64,000 nt of DNA from Neiella marina (GCF_002165625.1 NZ_NGNS01000003.1:1-64000), one strand, 5' to 3'; shown: positions 18,275 through 28,018, numbered from the stretch's first letter. Program-made: numbers and translations. The notes: generated by a model not told the origin, from the sequence alone.

Positions 18275-19717
18275 ATGTCTAAACAGTTACTCGCTGCCAT
18301 CATGATCGCCTTACCTTGCTCAGTGTCGGCAGCTGACGTCTTGAAAGCAGATCGCCTGTATAAAGAAAGTAATTATCCGCAGGCTCTGGTTGAGTATGAA
18401 AAAGCGGCCGATTTGGGGCTTGGCCATGCTCATTATCAATTAGCGGTGATGCACAATTTTGGCAAAGGCACCGAGCAGGATAGCCTTAATGCGCTGATCT
18501 ACTTCTCGATGGCCGCCGATAAAAATTATCATGATGCAGCCAACATGGTCGATAAAATGCTGGCCAAGTTACCTGCTGACAACAGAGCTGAAATTAATGC
18601 AATGCTGGCTAAGGTCAAAGCTCAGCTGCAGCAAAACAATAACGCCACCACATACAACCCCGCGATTAATCCACAACACATTGGCAAGCGAGTCACCTTT
18701 GGCGGTAAACAAGAATTGCAACAGCGATTCCACCCTGATGATTGGGAGACCGACAGCTTGTATGAGTTTCTCGAGGAAAGCGCGGAGTACAGCGGTGAAA
18801 CGGCATTCATGATGTCGACGCCAAGTAAACCCTTTCTGATCGTCGACAATGACATCAGCGAAGATGGCACAGTGCGAAACCTTTCCGAGATTCAGCGCTT
18901 TGGCTGGACGAAAACGCTGGTCGACAATTATGCCCTGTTCCCTGGTGATAAACCGGAATTTGACGGCGAGCCGGTGGAGTTTGTTAATCGCGCCTATTTG
19001 GGGGCCGCCGCCTTTAACCGAGATGCTTTGAGAAATGATAACGAAAAGCTCTATGAGGGCATTCGTCGCCACGTTTACAAACTAAAAGAAGGCACTACCC
19101 TTAGCGAGCGCTACGAGTATGCCATTGCCCTGCTGAACTTCAGTTGGATAAGCCGCGAGGAAGGCGAAGTAGAACAGCGCTTGTTGGCGTTGGCGAACGA
19201 AGGCCATCCATCTGCCATGTATGAATATGGTATGAAGCTGTATCGCGAACAAAGAGACATTGAAGTGGCGGTCCATTGGATCACTCAGGCTAGCAAATAT
19301 GGTTTGGCGCGCGCCGAATATCGCTTGGGCAAATTGTTGCAAACCAGCCCTTGGGTCATTCATGACGATAAAAAAGCGCTGTTCTGGTATCAATCGGCGA
19401 TAACCAAAGACCACCTTGCGTCCACGCTCCGAGCCATTGATATCAAGCTGAATTCTAGCGACAACTCGCTGCGTGATCTTGATGGTGCTATTGCTTATTT
19501 AGAACAAATTAAAGAAAGCCATAACCGCCATCCGGAATATTTCTACTTACTTGCAGTGTCGCACATCAATCGCGAAGGAAGGGATTTCACGCAGGTGGTG
19601 AAGAATATGCGTCAGGCGATTAGTGAAGGCCAGCGCAAAAATTGGGATGTCAGTGCTTGGCAATATCACCTTGACCAATTGACCGAAGGCAACGTGTACA
19701 TCATCGAAGAAAGCTAA
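18275..19717 (+). CDS. Exported Sel1-repeat protein with TonB-C-like middle domain
   Basis: A 480-residue protein with a signal peptide (about 1-19, ending SVSA). Sel1-type helical repeats occupy about 22-95 (ALVEYEKAADLG, ALIYFSMAADKN) and about 315-380 (AVHWITQASKYG, ALFWYQSAITKD). Between them, residues about 185-250 (FLIVDNDISEDGTVRN ... DGEPVEFVNRA) resemble a TonB C-terminal domain, the part that contacts outer-membrane receptors. No membrane anchor other than the signal peptide is seen, so it is probably a periplasmic scaffold. The middle-domain reading is by pattern only. Function unknown. Confidence 0.7.
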   Translation: MSKQLLAAIMIALPCSVSAADVLKADRLYKESNYPQALVEYEKAADLGLGHAHYQLAVMHNFGKGTEQDSLNALIYFSMAADKNYHDAANMVDKMLAKLPADNRAEINAMLAKVKAQLQQNNNATTYNPAINPQHIGKRVTFGGKQELQQRFHPDDWETDSLYEFLEESAEYSGETAFMMSTPSKPFLIVDNDISEDGTVRNLSEIQRFGWTKTLVDNYALFPGDKPEFDGEPVEFVNRAYLGAAAFNRDALRNDNEKLYEGIRRHVYKLKEGTTLSERYEYAIALLNFSWISREEGEVEQRLLALANEGHPSAMYEYGMKLYREQRDIEVAVHWITQASKYGLARAEYRLGKLLQTSPWVIHDDKKALFWYQSAITKDHLASTLRAIDIKLNSSDNSLRDLDGAIAYLEQIKESHNRHPEYFYLLAVSHINREGRDFTQVVKNMRQAISEGQRKNWDVSAWQYHLDQLTEGNVYIIEES

Positions 19718-19727
19718 TCATAAAAAT

Positions 19728-19745
19728 GGGCACCAATCGGTGCCC
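19728..19745. terminator. Bidirectional terminator
   Basis: GGGCACC (19728-19734), loop AATC, GGTGCCC (19739-19745), then TTTCTTTT. On the other strand the stem is followed by ATTTTTA. It serves the convergent Sel1-repeat and yajQ genes. Confidence 0.85.
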
Positions 19746-19772
19746 TTTCTTTTGCCACAAGGCGTTGTTCAA

Positions 19773-20255
19773 CTAGTCGCGAAAGTTATTGAATTGCAGC
19801 GGCTGATCGGTATCAGAACCTTTTAGTAGCGCGATCACCTGTTGCAGATCATCACGCTTCTTGCCAGTGACACGCAGTTTGTCACCTTGAATACTGGCTT
19901 GAACTTTGATTTTGCTATCTTTGATTTGTTTCACCAGCTTTTTAGCACAACCCTGCTCCAAGCCTTGCTTGAATTTGATCGGCTGGATAAACATTTTACC
20001 GGTGCGGTCCAATTTACCCAATTCCATCGAATTAGGATCGACATTCCGCTTGGCCAGATTCTTTCGCAAAATATCTTCCAACTGCTGCAGTTGAAAGTCC
20101 GACTCAGTTTTTAATGTGACTACCATGTCAGCAAGGTTAAAGCTTGCATCAACACCACGAAAATCAAAACGTGTGTCAAGTTCGCGAGTTGAGTTACTCA
20201 CAGCATTATTCAGTTCTACTTCATCGACTTCAGAAACAATGTCGAACGAGGGCAT
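19773..20255 (-). CDS. yajQ: YajQ-family nucleotide-binding protein
   Basis: A 160-residue cytoplasmic protein matching the YajQ/UPF0234 family along its whole length: start [19 protein letters not shown], and the C-terminal [14 protein letters not shown]-like motif. It has two ferredoxin-like halves. Family members bind GTP, ATP or tRNA in vitro, and in Xanthomonas a homologue binds cyclic di-GMP and modulates transcription. Here its start is 4 bases downstream of the lipoprotein gene, so the two are co-transcribed. Length is usual (about 160). Confidence 0.95.
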   Translation of the reverse strand: MPSFDIVSEVDEVELNNAVSNSTRELDTRFDFRGVDASFNLADMVVTLKTESDFQLQQLEDILRKNLAKRNVDPNSMELGKLDRTGKMFIQPIKFKQGLEQGCAKKLVKQIKDSKIKVQASIQGDKLRVTGKKRDDLQQVIALLKGSDTDQPLQFNNFRD

Positions 20256-20258
20256 ATC

Positions 20259-20714
20259 TTACTCCGTATGTGTCATTAAAAAAGGCCAATGGGCTTGGAC
20301 AACCTGACCGTCTGCTAATTCTACATCAAGCTCCAGCTGCCACACCATATCAGGACGGGTACATGCGATAACTAATAACTCGCCATCCACAAAACCTTTT
20401 GGTGATGGAGGCGACAACGCGATTGGGATCTGGCCCATGTACATGTTTTTACCGACCAAACGCGCGGCTGTTTTGGTAACAGACCAACTGCTCGGCCAAC
20501 TGATCTGAAAACTGATGGGTTGTTCAATTTTTAAAGGTTGACTGAGAACTATTTTTACTGCGCTTTGATCTAGCGCAAAACAACTGCGGTTTGTGTTTAG
20601 GCAGTATTGATTTTGCGTGGGAGCTGGTTCTTGTGAACACGCTGATAACAAAAGCATGCATAAAAGTAAGCTAACTATTCTGTTGATGTGGGGGGGCTGC
20701 TGACGGTGATTCAT
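20259..20714 (-). CDS. Lipoprotein of unknown function
   Basis: A 151-residue protein with a lipoprotein signal: hydrophobic stretch then LLSAC lipobox, with Cys26 as the lipidation site and Ser at +2, which favours the outer membrane. The mature part looks like a small beta-sandwich with cysteines in NQYCLNTNRSCF that could form a disulfide. It lies immediately upstream of yajQ and divergent from ccoN. Homologues occur in this place in related genera as far as I recall, with no known role. Confidence 0.75.
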   Translation of the reverse strand: MNHRQQPPHINRIVSLLLCMLLLSACSQEPAPTQNQYCLNTNRSCFALDQSAVKIVLSQPLKIEQPISFQISWPSSWSVTKTAARLVGKNMYMGQIPIALSPPSPKGFVDGELLVIACTRPDMVWQLELDVELADGQVVQAHWPFLMTHTE

Positions 20715-20791
20715 GGCATTCGCAAATTTGAATTGCTCCGTTGGTTCGCTATCTTTTTAATGAGTTCTAACGTAGAATCGCGACGCTTTTA

Positions 20792-20820
20792 CTGAAAGGT
20801 AACAAAATCTTTCAGTTTTT
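20792..20820 (+). terminator. Hairpin with T-run in the ccoN leader gap
   Basis: CTGAAAG (20792-20798) pairs with CTTTCAG (20809-20815) across a 10-base loop, then TTTTT. It lies 120 bases before ccoN and outside any gene, so it could be a leader attenuator or chance. The stem is only 7 bp and AT-rich. Confidence 0.3.
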
Positions 20821-20935
20821 GGCGTTGGGTCTTCATACGTTAGCAAAGTACTCGTATAAATTCTCCTATCGTCAGGCGGTTAGCCGCTATATATAACCCT
20901 AACTAATAACGAATCACAGCAGCGGAAGCAGAGCT

Positions 20936-22384
20936 ATGAGTGAGACACAGGCAACAGCCGTAGATTATAACTACAAGGTCGTTCGCCAATTTACAGTGAT
21001 GACTGTAATTTGGGGCATTGTAGGTATGGCCGTCGGCGTATTAATTGCAGCACAGCTGTATTGGCCAGCACTGAACTTTGATGTGCCATGGCTAACTTAC
21101 AGTCGAATCCGACCCCTACACACCAACGCGGTAATTTTTGCGTTCGGTGGATGCGCATTATTTGCAACTTCTTATTACGTGGTACAACGTACTTGTCAGG
21201 CTAAGCTGTTCGGCGGCTGGCTGATCCCATTTACCTTCTGGGGCTGGCAATTAGTCATTCTGAGTGCCGCAATAACCCTACCCTTGGGTATCTCGACAGC
21301 GAAAGAATATGCTGAACTCGAATGGCCAATCGACATTTTGATTGCGCTAGTCTGGGTCTCTTACGGCATCGTCTTCTTCGGTACCATTATCAAACGCCAA
21401 ACGTCTCACATTTACGTAGCCAACTGGTTCTACGGTGCTTTTATTATCACCGTTGCTGTGCTGCACATTGTTAACTCGATGGCGATTCCTGTTTCACTGT
21501 GGAAGTCTTATTCGATTTACCCTGGCGCTGTTGATGCCATGGTGCAGTGGTGGTACGGCCACAACGCGGTGGGCTTCTTCTTGACCGCTGGTTTCCTCGG
21601 CATGATGTACTACTTCGTACCGAAGCAAGCCGGTCGCCCTGTTTACTCGTACCGCTTGTCAATTATCCACTTCTGGGCATTGGTATCGATTTACATCTGG
21701 GCTGGTCCGCACCACTTGCACTACACCGCATTGCCAGATTGGACTCAATCACTCGGTATGGTGATGTCTTTGATCCTGTTTGCGCCAAGCTGGGGTGGCA
21801 TGATCAACGGCATTATGACGCTATCAGGCGCATGGCATAAACTTCGCCATGACCCAGTGCTGCGCTTCTTGATCGTCTCCCTGTCGTTCTACGGCATGTC
21901 GACCTTCGAAGGTCCAATGATGTCTATTAAGACCGTTAACGCGCTGTCTCACTACACGGACTGGACTGTCGGTCACGTTCACTCAGGTGCGCTAGGCTGG
22001 GTTGCAATGGTATCGATTGGTGCAATGTACCACTTGATTCCTGTACTGTTTGGCCACAAACGCATGTACAGCACGCAATTGATTAATACTCACTTCTGGC
22101 TCGCTACTATCGGTGTTGTTTTGTACATCGTTGCGATGTGGATCGCTGGTGTAATGCAAGGTCTGATGTGGAGCGCGGTGAATGCCGATGGTACCCTGAC
22201 CTACTCCTTCGTTGAAGCCTTAGAAGCAACGAAACCTTACTACTTGGTTCGCTTTATTGGTGGTGTATTCTTCGTCGCCGGTATGTTGCTGATGGCATAC
22301 AACATGTTCAAAACCATCTTCGCGCCAAAAGGCACGCTCGATGACGTTCATGAAGAGCCAGAGATGGCTGCGCAACCAGCGTAA
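20936..22384 (+). CDS. ccoN: Cytochrome c oxidase cbb3-type, subunit I
   Basis: A 482-residue integral membrane protein, the catalytic heme-copper subunit of the high-affinity oxidase used at low oxygen. It has 12 or so helices and the His ligands for heme b, heme b3 and Cu[15 protein letters not shown] near residue 60, [12 protein letters not shown] near 208, [11 protein letters not shown] near 260 and [14 protein letters not shown] near 345. The length fits CcoN. First gene of ccoNOQP; ccoO follows after 11 bases. A clear FNR box (TTGAT-N4-ATCAA) is not visible in the 221-base gap upstream. Confidence 0.97.
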   Translation: MSETQATAVDYNYKVVRQFTVMTVIWGIVGMAVGVLIAAQLYWPALNFDVPWLTYSRIRPLHTNAVIFAFGGCALFATSYYVVQRTCQAKLFGGWLIPFTFWGWQLVILSAAITLPLGISTAKEYAELEWPIDILIALVWVSYGIVFFGTIIKRQTSHIYVANWFYGAFIITVAVLHIVNSMAIPVSLWKSYSIYPGAVDAMVQWWYGHNAVGFFLTAGFLGMMYYFVPKQAGRPVYSYRLSIIHFWALVSIYIWAGPHHLHYTALPDWTQSLGMVMSLILFAPSWGGMINGIMTLSGAWHKLRHDPVLRFLIVSLSFYGMSTFEGPMMSIKTVNALSHYTDWTVGHVHSGALGWVAMVSIGAMYHLIPVLFGHKRMYSTQLINTHFWLATIGVVLYIVAMWIAGVMQGLMWSAVNADGTLTYSFVEALEATKPYYLVRFIGGVFFVAGMLLMAYNMFKTIFAPKGTLDDVHEEPEMAAQPA

Positions 22385-22395
22385 GGAGTACGAAG

Positions 22396-23004
22396 ATGAA
22401 ATTTAATCACGAGTTTTTGGAAAAAAACATTGGCCTGATGGCGGTGTTCATTGTGATCGCTATCTCTTGGGGTGGCCTGGCGCAAATTACGCCATTGCTG
22501 TTCTCCAAGGAAGTGGTAACGCCAGTGCAAGGTTTGAAACCTTACACGGCGTTAGAAATGGAAGGCCGTGACGTTTACATCCGCGAAGGTTGTAACTCTT
22601 GTCATAGCCAAATGATCCGTCCATTCCGCGCTGAGACCGAACGTTATGGTCACTACTCTGTTGCTGGCGAAAGCGTTTGGGAACATCCATTCCTATGGGG
22701 TTCCAAGCGTACCGGCCCTGATCTCGCTCGAGTTGGTGGCCGTTATAGTGATGAGTGGCATCGTATTCACTTAATCGATCCGCGTGCAGTGGTACCGGAA
22801 TCCAACATGCCTGGTTTCCCTTGGTTGAGTGATGCAGAACTCGATGGCAAAGAAACAGCGAAGAAAATGGCTGTGTTCAAAAACATGTTCGGCGTGCCTT
22901 ATACGGACGAAGACATTGCCAACGCTGAAGCTGAGGTTGCCGGTAAGACTGAAATGGATGCGCTAATCGCATATCTGCAGTCTTTGGGTACTGCCCTCAA
23001 GTGA
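22396..23004 (+). CDS. ccoO: Cytochrome c oxidase cbb3-type, subunit II (mono-heme c)
   Basis: A 202-residue membrane-anchored c-type cytochrome that passes electrons to CcoN. One N-terminal helix (about 13-33) is followed by a periplasmic domain with heme site CNSCH at 66-70 and Met ligand in [16 protein letters not shown] lies just before the ATG. Length and order (between ccoN and ccoQ) are typical. Confidence 0.97.
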   Translation: MKFNHEFLEKNIGLMAVFIVIAISWGGLAQITPLLFSKEVVTPVQGLKPYTALEMEGRDVYIREGCNSCHSQMIRPFRAETERYGHYSVAGESVWEHPFLWGSKRTGPDLARVGGRYSDEWHRIHLIDPRAVVPESNMPGFPWLSDAELDGKETAKKMAVFKNMFGVPYTDEDIANAEAEVAGKTEMDALIAYLQSLGTALK

Positions 23005-23012
23005 GGTGATTT

Positions 23013-23201
23013 ATGAGTTACGGTGATTTCCAAGGCATTATCACATTGGTTTTAATGGTTATATTCATTGGTATCGTACTGTGGGCTTATAGCTCACGGC
23101 GCAAAAAAGCCTTTGAAGAAGCCGCAAATCTAGTGTTTGCCGACGAACAAACGGAACAAAAACAAACAAATAAGAAGCGGGAGCCAGGCACACATGACTA
23201 G
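23013..23201 (+). CDS. ccoQ: cbb3 oxidase small subunit CcoQ
   Basis: A 62-residue one-helix protein (helix about 8-27, then SRRKKAFEEAAN). CcoQ stabilises the oxidase complex. It lies 8 bases after ccoO and overlaps the start of ccoP by 8 bases, so translation is coupled. The acidic/charged tail is usual. Confidence 0.93.
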   Translation: MSYGDFQGIITLVLMVIFIGIVLWAYSSRRKKAFEEAANLVFADEQTEQKQTNKKREPGTHD

Positions 23202-24144
23202 TTTCTGGAGCGTTGTTGTAACGCTGATTACATTAGGAAGTATTGGCGCATTTGCCTATTTGCTATGGGTCTGTGCGACGGATCGCATGGGTAAGCCTGA
23301 AGGCGAATCCATGGGTCACGAGTTTGATGGCATTGAAGAGCTGAACAATGATCTACCAAAATGGTGGACCTACATGTTCGTTGTCACCATCGTGTTCGGA
23401 TTGGGCTACCTTGCCCTGTTCCCAGGCCTTGGTAACTTTTCTGGGCTATTGAATTGGACCAGTGCCAACAAGCAAGTGACTTCGTTAGAAGAGTCTCGTG
23501 CGGCATCAGCTAATTCGCAAGGACTTGTTCAGTATGACCAGCAAGTAAAAGACGCCAACGAGCAGTATGCACCCATCTTTGAAGCCTTTGCGGCAACACC
23601 CGTTGCAGAATTGGCTTACAACGAAGATGCAATGAAAGTCGGTAAACGTCTGTTCTTGCAAAACTGTTCACAATGTCACGGCTCTGATGCCAAAGGCGGT
23701 ACTGGGTTCCCTAACCTGACCGACGACAAGTGGAATTGGGGCGGTGAGCCAGAGCAAATCGTTCACACCCTGCTCTACGGTCGCGTTGCTGCGATGGCAC
23801 CTTGGGGTGACGTATTGGGCGACGATGGCGTTGACGCTGTGGTTGAATACGTACTGTCACTGTCTGGTCGCCGCGGCTTGGACGTCAAATTGGTTGAGCA
23901 AGGCAAAGCCAAGTTCGGCTTGTGTGCCGCTTGCCATGGCCCAGACGGCACTGGTAACCAAGCATTGGGCGCGCCAAACTTAACGGACCAAACTTGGCTG
24001 TACGGCGGTTCGCGCTTGGCCATTGAAGAATCTGTTCGCAATGGTCGTGCTGGTGTGATGCCGGCGTGGAAAGAAATCTTAGGTGAAGATAAGGTCCATG
24101 TCCTATCTGCCTACGTATATCGATTGTCGAATCCACACAAATAA
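23194..24144 (+). CDS. ccoP: Cytochrome c oxidase cbb3-type, subunit III (di-heme c)
   Basis: A 316-residue di-heme cytochrome c that takes electrons from soluble cytochromes. Two N-terminal helices (about 5-27 and 57-77) flank a DGIEELNNDLPKWW motif typical of CcoP. Heme sites are CSQCH at 158-162 and CAACH at 244-248. The frame is open upstream to 23137, but ATG 23194 gives the standard N terminus and overlaps ccoQ. It is the last gene before a strong terminator, so ccoNOQP is a unit. Confidence 0.96.
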   Translation: MTSFWSVVVTLITLGSIGAFAYLLWVCATDRMGKPEGESMGHEFDGIEELNNDLPKWWTYMFVVTIVFGLGYLALFPGLGNFSGLLNWTSANKQVTSLEESRAASANSQGLVQYDQQVKDANEQYAPIFEAFAATPVAELAYNEDAMKVGKRLFLQNCSQCHGSDAKGGTGFPNLTDDKWNWGGEPEQIVHTLLYGRVAAMAPWGDVLGDDGVDAVVEYVLSLSGRRGLDVKLVEQGKAKFGLCAACHGPDGTGNQALGAPNLTDQTWLYGGSRLAIEESVRNGRAGVMPAWKEILGEDKVHVLSAYVYRLSNPHK

Positions 24145-24162
24145 TTACCATTAAAAGTGCTA

Positions 24163-24190
24163 AACGCCCCTATGATGGGGCGTTTTTTTT
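24163..24190 (+). terminator. Rho-independent terminator after ccoP
   Basis: AACGCCCC (24163-24170), loop TATGAT, GGGGCGTT (24177-24184), then a run of T to 24190. It is 18 bases after the ccoP stop and ends ccoNOQP. It may let the assembly genes that follow have a separate promoter. Confidence 0.9.
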
Positions 24191-24254
24191 AGCAGAAAAT
24201 GCGTACACTACGCCTTGAACAAAACATATTAAAAAAACTGGAGAGAAGTTTTCC

Positions 24255-24749
24255 GTGCAAACTAAACGTTGGTATCAGCAGTTTTGGCCATGGTTTCTGC
24301 TGGCGTTCCCTCTTTCAGCGGTCATCGCTAGTTTCGTCACTTTGTTTATCTTTCTTGGTGCTCAGCCTGACATGGTGGTTGACGACTACTACAAGAAAGG
24401 CAAAGCGATTAATTTTCAAAAAGAAAAGCAAAGCAAAGCGTTGGAGCTTGGCTTAGCCGCTCAAGTCAGCTTCGGCGATGGCCAAGTTGTGGTTGAATTC
24501 ACTAGTGGTAATGAGACGCTTGATGGTAGCGCGCTGCACCTCGACTTCTACCATACAACGCAAGCAAAACGTGATTTTTCAGTTCTAGCGGCAAAAAACG
24601 GCTTGGGTCAATATGTCGCCACGCTGCCAAAAGAAATCGTTCATAAATGGCAACTATCGATTATGCCGTTTGACCAATCATGGCGTTTGCGTCGCACAAT
24701 CACTCTGCCGCATCCCGGAGCACTTGAATTCGACCCATATAGTCATTGA
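24255..24749 (+). CDS. ccoH: CcoH/FixH-family cbb3 oxidase assembly protein
   Basis: A 164-residue protein with one N-terminal helix (about 12-34), then the family motif PDMVVDDYYKKGKAIN and a periplasmic beta-sandwich of the FixH type. CcoH interacts with the CcoI copper ATPase and CcoN during assembly. GTG start at 24255; GGAGAGAAG lies 12-14 bases before, and no better start is near. It is 16 bases ahead of ccoI, so it begins the assembly-gene operon. Confidence 0.88.
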   Translation: MQTKRWYQQFWPWFLLAFPLSAVIASFVTLFIFLGAQPDMVVDDYYKKGKAINFQKEKQSKALELGLAAQVSFGDGQVVVEFTSGNETLDGSALHLDFYHTTQAKRDFSVLAAKNGLGQYVATLPKEIVHKWQLSIMPFDQSWRLRRTITLPHPGALEFDPYSH

Positions 24750-24765
24750 TAAGAGCTAGTAAACC

Positions 24766-27171
24766 ATGACGCAAGGTTCTTGCTTTCATTGTCACGAGCC
24801 TATTCCTGATGGGCTCGACTTAACGGTCGAAATATTTAACAAGCCACGTGCGATGTGCTGTCTTGGCTGTCACGCTGTTGCAGAGTCCATCGTTAGTGCT
24901 GGTTTAACGGACTACTACAAACATCGCACCGATGTCGCCGGTAAAGTCGAGGGCGATTTGGTACCTGAAGCGTTGAAATTACAGTTTCAACGCCTCGACA
25001 TGGAAGAAATTCAGGATGAATTTTGTACCAATGAGGGAGACTTCAAAGAAGCGCTCCTGTCGCTAGATGGTGTCCGCTGTGCTGCATGCGCTTGGCTGAT
25101 TGAAAAACACTTGTCTAGGCAAGTTGGTGTTGTGCGAGCGACCGTCAATTCATCAACTCATCGCCTGCTGTTGCGTTGGGATCCTGCCAAGGCGGCACTC
25201 AGCCAACTACTAAGTTCGCTTGCGAACTTGGGTTATCAAGCTTTGCCTTACGATAAAGAAGTCGAGGATAAGAGCTACCAAGATAGAAAACAGAGCTTTT
25301 TGATTCGCATCGGTGTTGCGGCACTCGCGAGTATGCAAGTCATGATGTTTGCCGTGGCTTTGTATTTTGGCGTTTTCGACATGGAGCCTCATCAACAAAG
25401 TTACCTTCGATGGGTATCATTGCTGATGGCAACACCAGTGATTTGCTACGCCGCTTGGCCTTTTTATCGTTCAGCTGTTACCAGCCTAAAAGCGGGTCAT
25501 CCCAATATGGATGTGCCGGTTTCCATTGCCTTGATATTAGCCTTTGTTGCCAGCAGCTACGCCACTATATACCAAACCGGCGAAGTCTATTTCGAATCAA
25601 TTTCGATGTTCACCTTCTTTCTGCTTCTGGGCCGCTACGCTGAGCTTGTTGCCCGCCATCGCGGCAACGCAAGAAGTGCTAATGCAGTGAAGTTACTGCC
25701 AGCTGTAGTCCATCGTTTGACCAATGCCGGCGTCGAGACCGTACCAGTTAAGCAAGTGTTGGCTGGTGAGCTGTTGTTGCTGAAGCCAGGCGAAACCTTG
25801 GCGGTCGATGGCATTATTAGAAGTGGTCACAGTCATGTTGATTTATCGGTGCTAACTGGCGAACACGAACCCATTGCCAAATCCGTTGGTGACACTGTGT
25901 TTGCTGGTGTGATCAATCAAGAGCAACCGCTTGAGATTGAAGTAACGGAAGTTAAAGACACCATGGTTGCATCCATCGTCCGGATGCAAGAACAAGCACT
26001 AGCAAGTCGCGCTCGCCCCGTTCAATTTGCCGATAAGGTTGCCAGATACTTCGTTGTCGCGTTATTAATCGTGGCCAGCGCAACAGCAACCTTTTGGTAC
26101 TTTAACCGCCCCGAGGATGCACTTTGGATCACCCTAGCCGTGCTAGTGGCAACATGCCCCTGCGCATTGTCGCTTGCCACTCCAACAGCAATTACTGCCG
26201 GTATTAGCCGACTAGGTGCTAGTGGCGTTATCGCTAAAACGGCAGATTTGCTCGACCAGCTGGCTGCAATTGACCGCATTGCTTTTGATAAGACTGGTAC
26301 CCTCACCCACGGCACTCTGTCTGTGAGTAATGTTAAAACCTACACCGGCCAATTCGATCAACAGCAAGTCTTGGCCATCGCAGCAAGCCTTGAGTCGGGC
26401 GCTAACCATCCGCTGGCCGACGCCATCTTGGTTGCCGCCAATGCCGACAAGCAAACCATTACAGTAGCGAATAACATTGAGTTAGCTCCCGGATTTGGCG
26501 TCAGTGGCGATGTCGACGGCATGGCAGTTTATTTAGGCAGTCCGCAATATATCGCCCAGCACACCTCTCATTCTGTGCCGAGTCATCGGGTTGTACTTGC
26601 CAGCAACGACGCGGTGTTGGCAGGCCTAGACTTTATTGACCCGCCTCGAGATGATGCCCAACAGCTGGTCGAGCAATTGACCGAACTTGGGGTGTCGGCT
26701 GCTATTGTCAGCGGTGATCAACAGAGCCACACGGCACAATTGGCCAACACACTTGCTATTGACGATGCTATTGGCAACTGTACACCTGAAGATAAGCTTG
26801 CTTGGGTCAAACAAAAGCAATGCCGCGGCGACAATGTGCTGATGGTTGGTGATGGTATTAATGATGGTCCGGTGCTGTCACAAGCCAATGCATCAATTGC
26901 CATTTCGACCGGCACTGACATCGCTAAACGTAGTGCTGATGCGGTACTGCTGGGTTCAAAACTAATGCCAATCGCCACCGCTGTTCGCGTTGGCCAACAA
27001 ACCAAGCGTATTATCCGCCAGAATCTTGGCTGGGCGCTGGGCTACAATCTGGTGGTTTTACCGCTCGCTGTGTCAGGTATGCTACCGCCTTATATTGCTG
27101 TCATTGGCATGTCCGCTTCGAGTTTGATTGTGGTGGTCAACGCCATGCGTATCGAGAGTATGAAAGGATAG
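24766..27171 (+). CDS. ccoI: Copper-transporting P-type ATPase for cbb3 oxidase assembly
   Basis: An 801-residue P1B-type ATPase that exports Cu+ to the periplasm for CuB of the cbb3 oxidase. The N terminus has a cysteine-rich segment (CFHCHEP, CCLGCHAV) typical of CcoI/FixI, then a heavy-metal domain with CAAC at 105-108. The transport motif is CPC at 464-466, the phosphorylated Asp508 is in DKTGT, and the hinge GDGINDGPVL follows. About 8 helices. Context ccoH-ccoI-ccoS fixes the role and separates it from general CopA. Confidence 0.96.
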   Translation: MTQGSCFHCHEPIPDGLDLTVEIFNKPRAMCCLGCHAVAESIVSAGLTDYYKHRTDVAGKVEGDLVPEALKLQFQRLDMEEIQDEFCTNEGDFKEALLSLDGVRCAACAWLIEKHLSRQVGVVRATVNSSTHRLLLRWDPAKAALSQLLSSLANLGYQALPYDKEVEDKSYQDRKQSFLIRIGVAALASMQVMMFAVALYFGVFDMEPHQQSYLRWVSLLMATPVICYAAWPFYRSAVTSLKAGHPNMDVPVSIALILAFVASSYATIYQTGEVYFESISMFTFFLLLGRYAELVARHRGNARSANAVKLLPAVVHRLTNAGVETVPVKQVLAGELLLLKPGETLAVDGIIRSGHSHVDLSVLTGEHEPIAKSVGDTVFAGVINQEQPLEIEVTEVKDTMVASIVRMQEQALASRARPVQFADKVARYFVVALLIVASATATFWYFNRPEDALWITLAVLVATCPCALSLATPTAITAGISRLGASGVIAKTADLLDQLAAIDRIAFDKTGTLTHGTLSVSNVKTYTGQFDQQQVLAIAASLESGANHPLADAILVAANADKQTITVANNIELAPGFGVSGDVDGMAVYLGSPQYIAQHTSHSVPSHRVVLASNDAVLAGLDFIDPPRDDAQQLVEQLTELGVSAAIVSGDQQSHTAQLANTLAIDDAIGNCTPEDKLAWVKQKQCRGDNVLMVGDGINDGPVLSQANASIAISTGTDIAKRSADAVLLGSKLMPIATAVRVGQQTKRIIRQNLGWALGYNLVVLPLAVSGMLPPYIAVIGMSASSLIVVVNAMRIESMKG

Positions 27172-27173
27172 TT

Positions 27174-27344
27174 ATGGCGATTATTTATGTCCTGATCCCA
27201 ATTGCAATACTGTTTATTTGCGTTGCCATCGGGGTCTTTATCTGGGCGGTTAAGTCGAATCAATTTGACGATTTAGAGCGTCACGGCACTAGCGTGCTGT
27301 TTGACGATGACCAGCCTGATGACAAGGACAAACCATCACAATGA
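27174..27344 (+). CDS. ccoS: cbb3 oxidase maturation protein CcoS
   Basis: A 56-residue protein with one N-terminal helix (MAIIYVLIPIAILFICVAIG) followed by FIWAVKSNQFDDLERHG, which is the conserved CcoS motif. CcoS is needed for heme and copper insertion into CcoN. It starts 2 bases after ccoI and its stop overlaps the ATG of the next gene (ATGA). The tail is acidic (FDDDQPDDKDK). Confidence 0.95.
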   Translation: MAIIYVLIPIAILFICVAIGVFIWAVKSNQFDDLERHGTSVLFDDDQPDDKDKPSQ

Positions 27345-28018
27345 TCGACTGGGGCTTTGTTTCCAGCTTATTCATCATTGGCCTGTTTGGTTCAGGCCAC
27401 TGTTTGGGAATGTGTGGCGGGTTGTCAGTTGCGCTTGGGATGGGCATCGAGGGCAACCGCAGCAAAAAGTTCATGCTGCTGACAGTGGCGCAAGTTGGTC
27501 GCATTACTAGCTATGCCATCATTGGCGCCCTATTTGGGTGGTCATTGAGTCAACTGCAATTGCTCTTTGGTGCCAAAGACGTGTTACTGATGTTTCGGGT
27601 CTTAGCCAATGTCATGATCATGTTGATGGCGCTGTATATCGCCCGATGGTGGTTTGGTCTAGCTCGCTTGGAGAAGCTCGCTGCACCGCTGTGGCAACGC
27701 ATCAAACCCATCCAGCAATCATTCTTACCAATTAACAACTACCCCAGCGCTGCGATCGTCGGCGCCTGTTGGGGCTGGCTGCCTTGTGGCTTAGTTTATT
27801 CAGCAACGGTGACAGCAATGGCAAAAGGTGAAGCTTTGACCAGTGCTTTGGCCATGCTAGCGTTCGGTGTAGGGACAATTCCTGCGGTATTACTAGTGAG
27901 TACGGGGAGCTCAACCTTGGGTCAATGGATTCAAAAACCTTGGTGTCGCTGGCTTGTCGCGTGCGTGTTGATGGTATTTGCCAGTATACAACTCATTGAG
28001 TTGTTGATCAGAGATTGA
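27341..28018 (+). CDS. TauE/SafE-family (COG2836) membrane protein
   Basis: A 225-residue membrane protein with about six helices. GSGHCLGMCGGL near 17-28 and GACWGWLPCGLVYS near 140-152 are the Cys-containing membrane motifs of COG2836 proteins, often called sulfite exporter TauE/SafE but closer to DsbD-like/CcdA-type membrane proteins; the paired cysteines may carry redox or copper. It overlaps ccoS by 4 bases and precedes fnr, an arrangement shared with Shewanella, so a role in cbb3 oxidase copper supply or heme maturation is likely. The exact function is not known. Confidence 0.8.
   Translation: MIDWGFVSSLFIIGLFGSGHCLGMCGGLSVALGMGIEGNRSKKFMLLTVAQVGRITSYAIIGALFGWSLSQLQLLFGAKDVLLMFRVLANVMIMLMALYIARWWFGLARLEKLAAPLWQRIKPIQQSFLPINNYPSAAIVGACWGWLPCGLVYSATVTAMAKGEALTSALAMLAFGVGTIPAVLLVSTGSSTLGQWIQKPWCRWLVACVLMVFASIQLIELLIRD

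Noticed and set aside
20715-20935. Possible FNR box before ccoN
   Set aside because: Read through for TTGAT-N4-ATCAA; only partial half-sites that do not pair, so not called.
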